NCBI GenBank assembly: GCA_948579315.1
Contig: CAPAOL010000058.1
Location: forward strand, 1 to 16,083
DNA length: 16,083 bases
Direction: 5' to 3'
Origin: an uncultured Phocaeicola sp.
Lineage (GTDB): Bacteria; Bacteroidota; Bacteroidia; Bacteroidales; Bacteroidaceae
A program made the translations under genes and the position numbers. The notes below the pieces were generated by a model. The model did not search any database and was not told the DNA's origin. It saw only the letters and a list, made by a program, of their open reading frames with translations. Every line of letters starts with the position of its first letter. Position 1 is the stretch's first letter. This document shows, in pieces, positions 1 through 6,136 of the stretch.

Positions 1-8
1 TTAATTTC

Positions 9-1001
9 ATGGCGATATTAGCATTTCAAAAACCTGATAAAGTATTAATGTTGGAAGCGGACTCCAGATTTGGAAAATTTGAGTTCCGTCCACTCGAACC
101 CGGTTTCGGTATTACCGTAGGTAATGCTTTACGCCGTATTCTTCTTTCTTCATTGGAAGGATTTGCAATCAACACGATTAAGATCGAAGGTGTAGAACAT
201 GAGTTCGCATCTGTATCCGGTGTTAAAGAAGACGTGACCAACATTATCTTAAATCTGAAGCAAGTCAGATTTAAGCAAGTAGTAGAAGAGTTCGAAAATG
301 AAAAGGTAAGCATTACCGTTGAGAATTCTAGTGAATTTAAGGCAGGTGATATAAGTAAGTATTTGACTGGATTTGAAGTGTTAAATCCTGAATTGGTTAT
401 TTGCCATTTAGATTCAAAAGCAACAATGCAGATGGACATTACCATTAATAAAGGTAGAGGGTATGTTCCGGCCGACGAAAACCGCGAATATTGTACCGAT
501 GTTAATGTAATTCCTATCGATTCTATTTACACACCGATACGTAATGTAAAATATCAGGTGGAAAACTTCCGTGTTGAACAGAAGACTGACTACGAAAAGC
601 TGGTATTGGAAATTACTACCGATGGTTCCATTCACCCGAAGGAAGCTTTGAAAGAAGCCGCTAAAATATTGATTTATCATTTCATGTTGTTCTCTGATGA
701 AAAGATTACTCTTGAAACATCCGATGTGGACGGCAATGAAGAATTTGATGAAGAAGTATTGCACATGCGCCAGCTGCTTAAGACTAAGCTTGTTGATATG
801 GACCTCTCAGTTCGTGCCTTGAACTGCTTGAAAGCTGCCGATGTGGAAACATTGGGTGACTTGGTACAGTTCAACAAGACAGATCTGTTGAAGTTCAGAA
901 ACTTCGGTAAGAAATCGCTCACGGAGCTTGATGATTTGCTCGAGGGTCTGAATCTGTCGTTTGGAACCGATATCTCTAAATATAAATTAGATAAAGAATA
1001 A
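9..1001 (+). CDS. rpoA: DNA-directed RNA polymerase subunit alpha
   Basis: This is the alpha subunit of RNA polymerase, which dimerises to scaffold beta and beta' assembly and whose C-terminal domain contacts UP elements and activators. The 330-residue protein has the usual length. The N-terminal domain shows the conserved PLEPGFGITVGNALRRILLS block at residues 28-47. After an acidic linker (about 236-250), the C-terminal domain has SVRALNCLK, with Arg269 at the position of E. coli Arg265, and FGKKSLTEL (299-307), the helix-hairpin-helix region that binds DNA. The start at base 9 gives the expected N-terminus. rplQ follows after three bases, the usual end of the alpha ribosomal operon. The promoter lies outside the window. 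Identity is certain by sequence recognition. Confidence 0.99.
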   Translation: MAILAFQKPDKVLMLEADSRFGKFEFRPLEPGFGITVGNALRRILLSSLEGFAINTIKIEGVEHEFASVSGVKEDVTNIILNLKQVRFKQVVEEFENEKVSITVENSSEFKAGDISKYLTGFEVLNPELVICHLDSKATMQMDITINKGRGYVPADENREYCTDVNVIPIDSIYTPIRNVKYQVENFRVEQKTDYEKLVLEITTDGSIHPKEALKEAAKILIYHFMLFSDEKITLETSDVDGNEEFDEEVLHMRQLLKTKLVDMDLSVRALNCLKAADVETLGDLVQFNKTDLLKFRNFGKKSLTELDDLLEGLNLSFGTDISKYKLDKE

Positions 1002-1004
1002 AAA

Positions 1005-1493
1005 ATGAGACATAATAAGAAATTCAATCATTTAGGTCGTACTGCTTCTCATAGAAGTGCTATGTTATCTAACATGGCTTGTTCTTTGATCAAGCACAAA
1101 AGAATCACTACGACTGTTGCAAAGGCTAAAGCTTTGAAGAAATTCGTTGAGCCTTTAATTACAAAATCTAAAGACGACACAACTAATTCACGTCGTGTTG
1201 TATTTAGCAACTTGCAAGATAAGTTTGCTGTAACGGAGTTGTTCAAAGAAATCTCTGTAAAAGTAGCAGATCGTCCGGGTGGTTATACTCGTATCATCAA
1301 AACAGGTCATCGTTTGGGTGATAATGCTGAAATGTGCTTTATCGAATTGGTAGATTACGATGAAAACATGGCTAAGACTGCAACTGCTAAGAAAGCAACT
1401 CGTACTCGTCGTTCTAAGAAGAGTGCAGCCGCTACAGAAGCTCCTGCAGCACCGGCAGCTGAAACTACAGAGGAAGCCCCTAAAGCTGAATAA
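1005..1493 (+). CDS. rplQ: 50S ribosomal protein L17
   Basis: Large-subunit ribosomal protein L17. The N-terminus MRHNKKFNHLGRTASHRSAM and the later GGYTRI..GHRLGDNAEMCFIEL block are diagnostic. The core domain covers about residues 1-120. A 40-residue tail follows, rich in Ala, Lys and Thr and then acidic (about 122-162), which makes the protein longer than the roughly 127 residues of E. coli L17; such tails are common in Bacteroidetes L17. The gene starts three bases after rpoA, so the two are co-transcribed and probably translationally coupled. An intrinsic terminator 20 bases past the stop closes the operon. Confidence 0.98.
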   Translation: MRHNKKFNHLGRTASHRSAMLSNMACSLIKHKRITTTVAKAKALKKFVEPLITKSKDDTTNSRRVVFSNLQDKFAVTELFKEISVKVADRPGGYTRIIKTGHRLGDNAEMCFIELVDYDENMAKTATAKKATRTRRSKKSAAATEAPAAPAAETTEEAPKAE

Positions 1494-1513
1494 TCTGTAA
1501 TCATCATATATAT

Positions 1514-1550
1514 AAAAGCCATAGCTATAAAAGCTGTGGCTTTTTTTATT
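1514..1550 (+). terminator. Intrinsic terminator of the rpoA-rplQ operon
   Basis: A 13-bp stem (1514-1526 with 1532-1544, one G-U pair) encloses a 5-base loop. The 3' arm runs into a seven-T tract (1541-1547) and more T-rich sequence. It lies 20 bases past the rplQ stop. The 5' arm also starts with A's, so it could work on both strands, but no gene converges on it. Confidence 0.9.
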
Positions 1551-1877
1551 TTATGCCCTGACCGGCAGTAATGAGAAAACAAGCTGTGAGGCTTCTGTCC
1601 ACATGCATATTACTTGTTCTGTTTACAAAAGTTTTGATACGGACGAGGCATGCAGAACAAGAACAGCTTTTAATTTAAAGTCGGAATTAGAAACATCGAA
1701 TAATTCCTTCAAAACCGTCATAGATAGGTAACCTGTTGCTTTTCAGGAAGAAACCATGAAGGAATTGAGAACCGATCCTTCATAATTTTGGATAATCCTT
1801 CATAGCTCCCTTAAAACAAAATACCTTTGATATGTGTTAATTATTGTATGAAATGAAACCTAAAACGCTATTTATGT
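1551..1877. other. Intergenic region with inverted and direct repeats, no gene seen
   Basis: No credible ORF lies in these 327 bases between the rplQ terminator and the next promoter. Two nested inverted repeats are present: AAGCTGT/ACAGCTT at 1581-1587 and 1663-1669, and inside them CTTGTTCTG/CAGAACAAG at 1613-1621 and 1653-1661. Further on, AATTCCTTCA (1702-1711) is inverted at 1757-1766, and ATCCTTCATA is repeated directly 20 bases apart (1775-1784, 1795-1804). These could be an RNA structure or protein-binding sites. Nothing in the sequence identifies a known RNA family. Confidence 0.5.
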
Positions 1878-1886
1878 TATCTTTGT
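1878..1886 (+). promoter_or_regulatory. Bacteroides-type -7 element upstream of the small exported protein gene
   Basis: TATCTTTGT matches the Bacteroides -7 consensus TAnnTTTG(Y) exactly. It lies 17 bases before the ATG at 1904, giving a very short leader. No good -33 TTTG is seen at the usual spacing. A second, slightly weaker copy (TACCTTTGA, 1822-1830) lies upstream. Confidence 0.6.
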
Positions 1887-1903
1887 AAACCAAACAGTAA
1901 GCA

Positions 1904-2329
1904 ATGAAAGGATTTGTTACAGTCATATTATTTTTTCTGTTTGCCTTGGCTTTTGCCGGAACAGAATATGTAGATGCAGTTCCAGCTGCATCAATGACGG
2001 TATGTACTGTACAGCATACGGATACTACTCCGCAGCACTCCATCAATGAAGATCGTGTCATTCCCTTGGATAGCAATAAGGGAATAGCAGATATGGAGTT
2101 TGGGGACGCTCATACTTTAGCACATCGCGTCAGTGCCTCTGCAGAGCGTATGTACCGTTTTTCCTCCATGGAGACTACCCAATTTATCAAAATTTTGTTG
2201 CGTAAGATGGCCGCCCGGATGGCCAGTCTTGCAAGCTGTCATACCCATGTGTATGCCTCTTCCTATTCCCTTCCCTGGGATAGTGCTTGCGAGCACTATA
2301 TCTTTGGTATGAGGCGCATTCTTATTTAG
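1904..2329 (+). CDS. Small exported protein of unknown function
   Basis: I do not recognise this 141-residue protein. Residues 1-19 form a signal peptide or N-terminal anchor: a single Lys followed by a hydrophobic stretch (FVTVILFFLFALAFAG), with a possible AFA-G cleavage site. No lipobox Cys is present. The rest has a Thr/Ser-rich stretch (31-50), an amphipathic basic segment near 92-106 and three late Cys/His-rich spots (Cys112, His113, His115, Cys129, His131). A -7 element 17 bases upstream supports this start and suggests real transcription. The gene stands alone on the plus strand, with the next gene 118 bases later. It could be a lineage-specific periplasmic protein. That it is a real gene is likely but not certain; its function is unknown. 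Confidence 0.62.
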   Translation: MKGFVTVILFFLFALAFAGTEYVDAVPAASMTVCTVQHTDTTPQHSINEDRVIPLDSNKGIADMEFGDAHTLAHRVSASAERMYRFSSMETTQFIKILLRKMAARMASLASCHTHVYASSYSLPWDSACEHYIFGMRRILI

Positions 2330-2447
2330 CTTTTATTCTTTTACCAATTTGTTTTTCATGGTTCTGTCTTGCCGGGTGATTGGCGAGATGTGACCTTGGT
2401 ATGAATTATTGTATTTTTAATTAGTAAAGAATAAAATTTAAATTATT

Positions 2448-2987
2448 ATGAGTAATACAGTTTCTACTGAAGCAACCTTGTTTTCAACAACACACCCTGA
2501 TGTCGTAAAACGTACTAGTGTTTCTTCTATTATCATATCCGCTATCCTTTGTGTGATAGGTGCGGGTGCATTTGCAACCTCTTTAAAGATGGGGGATTCC
2601 TCATCCACCATGAGCATGGTGCTTATGGCCGGTGGAACCATTTTGTTTCTGTGGGCCGTATTCCGCTTTTTCTGGCGAGGCAAGGAATGGGTATATGCAC
2701 CTACCGGCAGCGTAGCTAAAGAAGGGACCTGCTTCTTTGATGTATGCGATTTACAGGCTTTGACGGATGCGTTGGAGAAAAAAGGTTTTGAAACCAGGAA
2801 TGACGTGAAAGTAAAGACAAACGGAAACGTACGTATGGACTATATGATTTCTCAGGACAAGAAATTCGTTGCGGCCCAGCTGTTCCGTTTCATCCCCTAT
2901 ACATACGAACCTGCATCTTCTGTGTTTTATTTCACGGGAGATGATGCAAGTGCGTTTGTACGTTGCTTGGAAACAAGTGAATTTTGA
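2448..2987 (+). CDS. Two-helix inner-membrane protein of unknown function
   Basis: This 179-residue protein has two hydrophobic segments, about residues 25-45 (SSIIISAILCVIGAGAFA) and 54-75 (TMSMVLMAGGTILFLWAVFRFF), joined by a short polar loop. A positive flank (RGKEW, 77-81) follows, then a soluble domain of about 100 residues. By the positive-inside rule both ends probably face the cytoplasm. The soluble part has no catalytic motif that I recognise; it ends in a mixed alpha/beta-looking stretch with aromatic residues. It may be a conserved Bacteroidales hypothetical. The start ATG is preceded by AT-rich sequence typical of Bacteroides leaders. Transcription could come from its own promoter or read through from the gene 118 bases upstream. 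Confidence 0.75.
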   Translation: MSNTVSTEATLFSTTHPDVVKRTSVSSIIISAILCVIGAGAFATSLKMGDSSSTMSMVLMAGGTILFLWAVFRFFWRGKEWVYAPTGSVAKEGTCFFDVCDLQALTDALEKKGFETRNDVKVKTNGNVRMDYMISQDKKFVAAQLFRFIPYTYEPASSVFYFTGDDASAFVRCLETSEF

Positions 2988-3077
2988 TTTTCTATGACTC
3001 TTTATGTTATGAAATAAGGTGTGCCTGTGAAGGTCTGCTTTATTTGCTTAAGACGTTAATGTGATAAATTGTCGGGT

Positions 3078-3111
3078 GGGGTTAGTCGTTGATGATTAGC
3101 CCCATCTTTTT
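3078..3111 (+). terminator. Candidate terminator for the plus-strand membrane protein gene
   Basis: GGGGTTAGTC (3078-3087) pairs with GATTAGCCCC (3094-3103) in a 10-bp stem with two G-U pairs and a 6-base loop, followed by a run of five T's (3107-3111). It points in the plus direction, 90 bases after the stop at 2987, and overlaps the last codons of the minus-strand mutS-like gene. There is no T-run on the minus strand. Confidence 0.5.
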
Positions 3112-4881
3112 CATCAGGAAGCAGGCATTCATATTTTGTGCGATACCTTCACGGAGTTTGTATGAAAAAGTCAGTTCATCGTTGGTAATATCAGCTTCAA
3201 AGCAATAATTCCGTATCTCTTTGGGGAAATATTCTATTAGTTTCCCTAATAGCAGGTCGTGTGTGGCAATGATGCCATTCGTCTTCAGTTCCATCAGTTG
3301 GCGTACCAGGGCGAATGAGCCTTTCTGCTTGTCCATCGAGTTGGTTCCTTTTAAAATCTCATCCAGAATGATGAACAACTCCTCTCCCTTATTCAGGCGG
3401 TCTATAATTTGTTTCAATCGTTTTAGTTCGGCAAAGAAGTAAGATTCGTTGTCTGTCAACGAATCGGAAGTCCGCAAGCTTGTCACTAGTTTGGCAGGAT
3501 ATATTTCAAGGGAGGAACAGCATACGGGGCAGCCGGTACATGCCAATACATAATTCACTCCGATTGTACGCAGATAAGTACTTTTTCCTGCCATGTTGGC
3601 TCCTGTGATGATGACAAAGAACGGTCTTGAGGGGATATCGGCATCATTGGTCACACATTGCCGTGCAGGCATCAGGGGATGTCCCATATCCTTTGCAAGG
3701 AATACAAAAGGCTTGCCGGCAATGGTCGGATAGGTGTATGCGGGATGGTTGCCGGCAAATGTCGCCAGAGAACAAAGAGCATCAATGTCACCCAATACGT
3801 CCAGCCAGTGGAGCAGATATTTTCCATATTTGTGCCTCCATTGCTCAATGCGCATTACCTGCCGGAGTTGCCAGAACATGGAACCTTCCAGCAAGACATA
3901 TAGCAGTTGGTTGTTGCGCAAGTCCAGTTTGTCCAGTTCCCGTGAAAGCTCTTTCAAGATATGGGTGGTGGATTTCCCGTTCATGCCGAATTCAGCTTTC
4001 AGGTGTCTGAGTAGCGGAGCGTTCATTTCCCGGTTTTCTATCAGGCTGATCAGTTCGGCGTAGATAGACAGGATACGTAATTTCTTGTCATACACTCTTT
4101 GCAGGTTGCTGACAGGCTTTATCAGTCCGAAACTACCTATCACGAACAGTCCGAAGGCCAGTCCGAACCATGTCATCGGAATGACCCCCGCCACTCCCAG
4201 CATAGCCAGTACGATGTTGACTCCGGGAACGATTCCCAATAACGGGCGGCTCCACCATTTCTTGCTGAAATAGGCAGGTGCTTCCGTCCACTCTTTAATT
4301 TCTTCGCGGTCGCTTGTCGCCCCTTTGTAGAGCAGGCCGGTGATCCGGAATGTTTCCCGGAAATCGGAATAAGCAGCCAGTTCCTTTGTCGCCTCCTGCC
4401 GTTGGATTATCTCTTCCTTTATCTCCAGATGATTTTGCAACCATTCTGCCAGTTTTTCCTTTCCGAATGAAGTGCAGGTACGGTTCAAGGCCTGGAACAA
4501 GGAGTGCCTTCCGAACAAGTCCAGGTCAAAAGAATACCTGTGGGCCGGGTTTGTGAATTCCTTTCCGTCCTCAAATGGCTCATAGTTGTCCGCCAGTGCG
4601 GAAAGCTCGTCACTATTCACCCGTATGCAGGTTTCCAGCCAGTCTTTGCGGAAAAACAACCGGTTGTGATACTTCACCAATGCCAGAAAAGGAACGAAAG
4701 TGACCGCTATGGTTAGACATATAGTGGGTGTCCCTGCCTGATAGAAGTAGATTGTTCCTATAATCCCTGCTGCAAATAACAAGACCCTCAGCGTGCTGAT
4801 GCGGAGAATCTTATTTTTTACCTGGCGGAGTTCTGCCTCAGCCTGTTCAATGCGCTGTTCGTATTTTGCTTTCAATTCCAT
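3082..4881 (-). CDS. Membrane-anchored MutS-family ATPase
   Basis: A 599-residue protein whose C-terminal part is a MutS domain V ATPase. It has Walker A TGANMAGKST (Lys433), the DSLTDNESYFFAE signature-like segment (473-485), Walker B LFIILDEI (Asp507, Glu508) and a switch His in IIATHD (His541). The mismatch-binding domain I of true MutS is absent. Instead a short N-terminal coiled coil (about 4-27) is followed by two hydrophobic segments (33-48, 51-70) and a second hydrophobic pair (about 215-232, 235-255), so it should sit in the inner membrane. A role in ordinary mismatch repair is therefore doubtful; DNA-junction or other membrane-linked work is possible but not shown. The start at 4881 puts the coiled coil first. 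It is transcribed alone, divergent from the lipoprotein gene. Confidence 0.9.
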   Translation of the reverse strand: MELKAKYEQRIEQAEAELRQVKNKILRISTLRVLLFAAGIIGTIYFYQAGTPTICLTIAVTFVPFLALVKYHNRLFFRKDWLETCIRVNSDELSALADNYEPFEDGKEFTNPAHRYSFDLDLFGRHSLFQALNRTCTSFGKEKLAEWLQNHLEIKEEIIQRQEATKELAAYSDFRETFRITGLLYKGATSDREEIKEWTEAPAYFSKKWWSRPLLGIVPGVNIVLAMLGVAGVIPMTWFGLAFGLFVIGSFGLIKPVSNLQRVYDKKLRILSIYAELISLIENREMNAPLLRHLKAEFGMNGKSTTHILKELSRELDKLDLRNNQLLYVLLEGSMFWQLRQVMRIEQWRHKYGKYLLHWLDVLGDIDALCSLATFAGNHPAYTYPTIAGKPFVFLAKDMGHPLMPARQCVTNDADIPSRPFFVIITGANMAGKSTYLRTIGVNYVLACTGCPVCCSSLEIYPAKLVTSLRTSDSLTDNESYFFAELKRLKQIIDRLNKGEELFIILDEILKGTNSMDKQKGSFALVRQLMELKTNGIIATHDLLLGKLIEYFPKEIRNYCFEADITNDELTFSYKLREGIAQNMNACFLMKKMGLIIND

Positions 4882-4906
4882 AATGATAGGTTATAAATAT
4901 TTCCTT

Positions 4907-4970
4907 GCCATACCGGGCGCGGTTTTGCAGCGGAGAGGGGAAGCCTTCTGCGGCGATGCAAGGGTATGGC
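4907..4970. repeat. Interrupted inverted repeat in the mutS-like leader
   Basis: GCCATACC (4907-4914) and GGTATGGC (4963-4970) are exact inverted copies. Within them TTGCA (4925-4929) and TGCAA (4957-4961) also pair, around a GC-rich core. The element sits between the -7 site at 4995-5003 and the ATG at 4881, so it would be transcribed as a structured leader. It might equally be an intergenic REP-like unit. No downstream T-tract is present. Confidence 0.45.
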
Positions 4971-4994
4971 GAAGAACTTTTCATTTGTTTTCCG

Positions 4995-5003
4995 GCAAAT
5001 ATA
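4995..5003 (-). promoter_or_regulatory. Bacteroides-type -7 element for the mutS-like gene
   Basis: On the minus strand TATATTTGC matches TAnnTTTG(Y) exactly, about 114 bases before the ATG at 4881. A nine-base T tract (5007-5015 on this strand) lies just upstream of it, in the spacer. No clear -33 TTTG is seen. Confidence 0.55.
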
Positions 5004-5054
5004 TAGAAAAAAAAACGTCTCCTTCTGTTTCTTGTGTTATTTAGACTTATCTTT

Positions 5055-5153
5055 TCATTTTAGGAAGAAGAGCCTTCCATCCAGAATGATGGCGGTTAGA
5101 CCGATGAGGATGCATGACAGGAAATGAAATTTTAACATAGCCGATGAACCCAT
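5055..5153 (-). CDS. Possible small hydrophobic membrane peptide
   Basis: A minus-strand reading frame of 32 codons plus stop (starting at 5153), or 27 codons from a second in-frame ATG at 5138, encodes a peptide with one hydrophobic helix (LSCILIGLTAIIL) followed by DGRLFFLK. The composition is that of a single-pass membrane microprotein with a positive C-terminal end. It lies in the same direction as, and 173 bases upstream of, the mutS-like gene. No convincing promoter or ribosome-binding signal decides between the two starts; TACTTTTTC a few bases upstream is one mismatch from a -7 element. It may be chance, since an ORF this short is not evidence in itself. Confidence 0.35.
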   Translation of the reverse strand: MGSSAMLKFHFLSCILIGLTAIILDGRLFFLK

Positions 5154-5169
5154 TGTCAATAGGAAAAAG

Positions 5170-5178
5170 TATATTTGT
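5170..5178 (+). promoter_or_regulatory. Bacteroides-type -7 element for the glycine-zipper lipoprotein gene
   Basis: TATATTTGT is an exact TAnnTTTG(Y) match, 32 bases before the ATG at 5211. ATTG at 5152-5155 is a weak candidate for the -33 element, but the spacing (14 bases) is shorter than usual. Confidence 0.6.
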
Positions 5179-5210
5179 CTGTCTGATAAAGATTATAAAC
5201 TACTTGGGGT

Positions 5211-5882
5211 ATGAGAAAAATGATATTCATTTTATGCATTCCGACCGCTTTGCTTTCGGCTTGCTCACCATCCGGAATGCAAGGCAATCCGGCGGCAGTA
5301 CAAGCCGGTGCGGCCATCGGCGGAGTATTAGGCGCTATTGTGGGTGACAGGGCCGGCGGATACAACGGTTCGCAATTCGGCGCCCTGCTGGGAACTGTAA
5401 CGGGGGCTGCTGTGGGAAATGCCATAACTACACCTCGGGAGGAAACTTATCAGGTGGAGGAGTATTACGTAAAGACTTATCCTTCTTCTTCGCAGTATGA
5501 GCACACTTCCTCTTATGAGCCTTCATCGGGATTGAGGATTATCAACCTGCGTTTTATCGATGATAACCGTAACCATGTTATTGATGCGGAAGAAGACAGC
5601 AAACTGGTGTTCGATGTGGTGAATGATGGTGATGTGCCCGCTTACAATGTTACTCCGGTAATAGAGGAAATGAGCGGCATGAAACATATTTTGATTTCAC
5701 CTTCGGCTCAGATTGCCTATATGCCTGTCGGGAATCAGATAAGGTACACGGCCACCATTCGTGGAGGCAGGAAGTTGAAAACAGGCCAGGCGCAATTCCG
5801 TGTTTTTGCAACAGAGAGCAACGGGGCGGTGACCGAAGCGCATGAGTTTACTTTGCCTACCCAAAAACGGATAAAGAAATAA
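5211..5882 (+). CDS. Glycine-zipper lipoprotein with an EF-hand-like loop
   Basis: A 223-residue envelope lipoprotein. The signal peptide ends in a lipobox LSAC with the lipidated Cys at residue 18. Residues 33-71 are a glycine zipper (AGAAIGGVLGAIVGDRAGG, then GALLGTVTGAAVGNA), as in 17-kDa surface antigen and SlyB-type outer-membrane proteins; such segments pack into or against membranes. A Tyr/Ser-rich linker (80-105) leads to a C-terminal domain that begins INLRFIDDNRNHVIDAEEDS. Its Asp117 to Glu128 fits a 12-residue EF-hand loop (D-x-N-x-N-H-V-I-D-x-x-E, with His in place of Gly at position 6). The remainder looks like a beta-sandwich of CARDB type. The start at 5211 gives a normal signal peptide and follows a -7 element. 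A single-gene unit is likely. Confidence 0.85.
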   Translation: MRKMIFILCIPTALLSACSPSGMQGNPAAVQAGAAIGGVLGAIVGDRAGGYNGSQFGALLGTVTGAAVGNAITTPREETYQVEEYYVKTYPSSSQYEHTSSYEPSSGLRIINLRFIDDNRNHVIDAEEDSKLVFDVVNDGDVPAYNVTPVIEEMSGMKHILISPSAQIAYMPVGNQIRYTATIRGGRKLKTGQAQFRVFATESNGAVTEAHEFTLPTQKRIKK

Positions 5883-5980
5883 GTTCCTTCATTGGCGGGG
5901 CTTCTACGGGCGGATAACCCTTTTCCGGAGATAACGTAAGCATTCGCAGCCCTATTGTTAAGCCTTTCCGACCGTCCGGT

Positions 5981-6073
5981 TACTATCTCCAAAGCCTGCG
6001 GAGTTATCTCCATAGCCTTTGGAGTTAACTCCGCAAGCTTTGGAGATAACTCCATAGTGCTATGGAGATAGTA
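5981..6073. repeat. Four-unit 21-bp repeat forming a nested palindrome
   Basis: Four head-to-tail units (5983-6003, 6004-6024, 6025-6045, 6046-6067) share the pattern TTATCTCCATAGCCTTTGGAG, each framed by CTCC and GGAG. The fourth holds CTCCATAG-TG-CTATGGAG, an 8-bp hairpin. The whole block is also symmetric about base 6026-6027: TACTATCTCC (5981-5990) inverts to 6064-6073, GGAGTTATCTCC (6000-6011) inverts to 6042-6053, and the centre GGAGTTAACTCC (6021-6032) is a perfect palindrome. It lies between the 3' ends of two convergent genes, so it may act as a bidirectional transcription barrier or be a REP/BIME-like mobile repeat. There are no unique spacers, so it is not CRISPR. Confidence 0.9.
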
Positions 6074-6136
6074 TATATCCTTTCTTCAGACCTTAGCAGG
6101 CGGGAGAAAAGGCCTTATGGTGGGGGATGTGTGGAG

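Noticed and set aside
1553..1563. ATGCCCTGACC shared with 8271-8281, considered as an attachment-site pair
   Set aside because: Only 11 bases; the second copy is part of the res terminator stem, and no integrase lies between them.
3627..4063. Overlapping plus-strand frames of 81-127 codons
   Set aside because: All are antisense to the mutS-like gene, whose motifs are continuous; they lack promoters and recognisable domains.
5735..6055. Minus-strand 106-codon frame with a heptad repeat (MELSPKL, AELTPKA, MEITPQA)
   Set aside because: The heptads are only the 21-bp DNA repeat read as codons. The rest is antisense to the lipoprotein gene, and there is no promoter.
5981..6073. CRISPR array
   Set aside because: Units are contiguous with no unique spacers, only four copies exist, and no cas gene is in the window.
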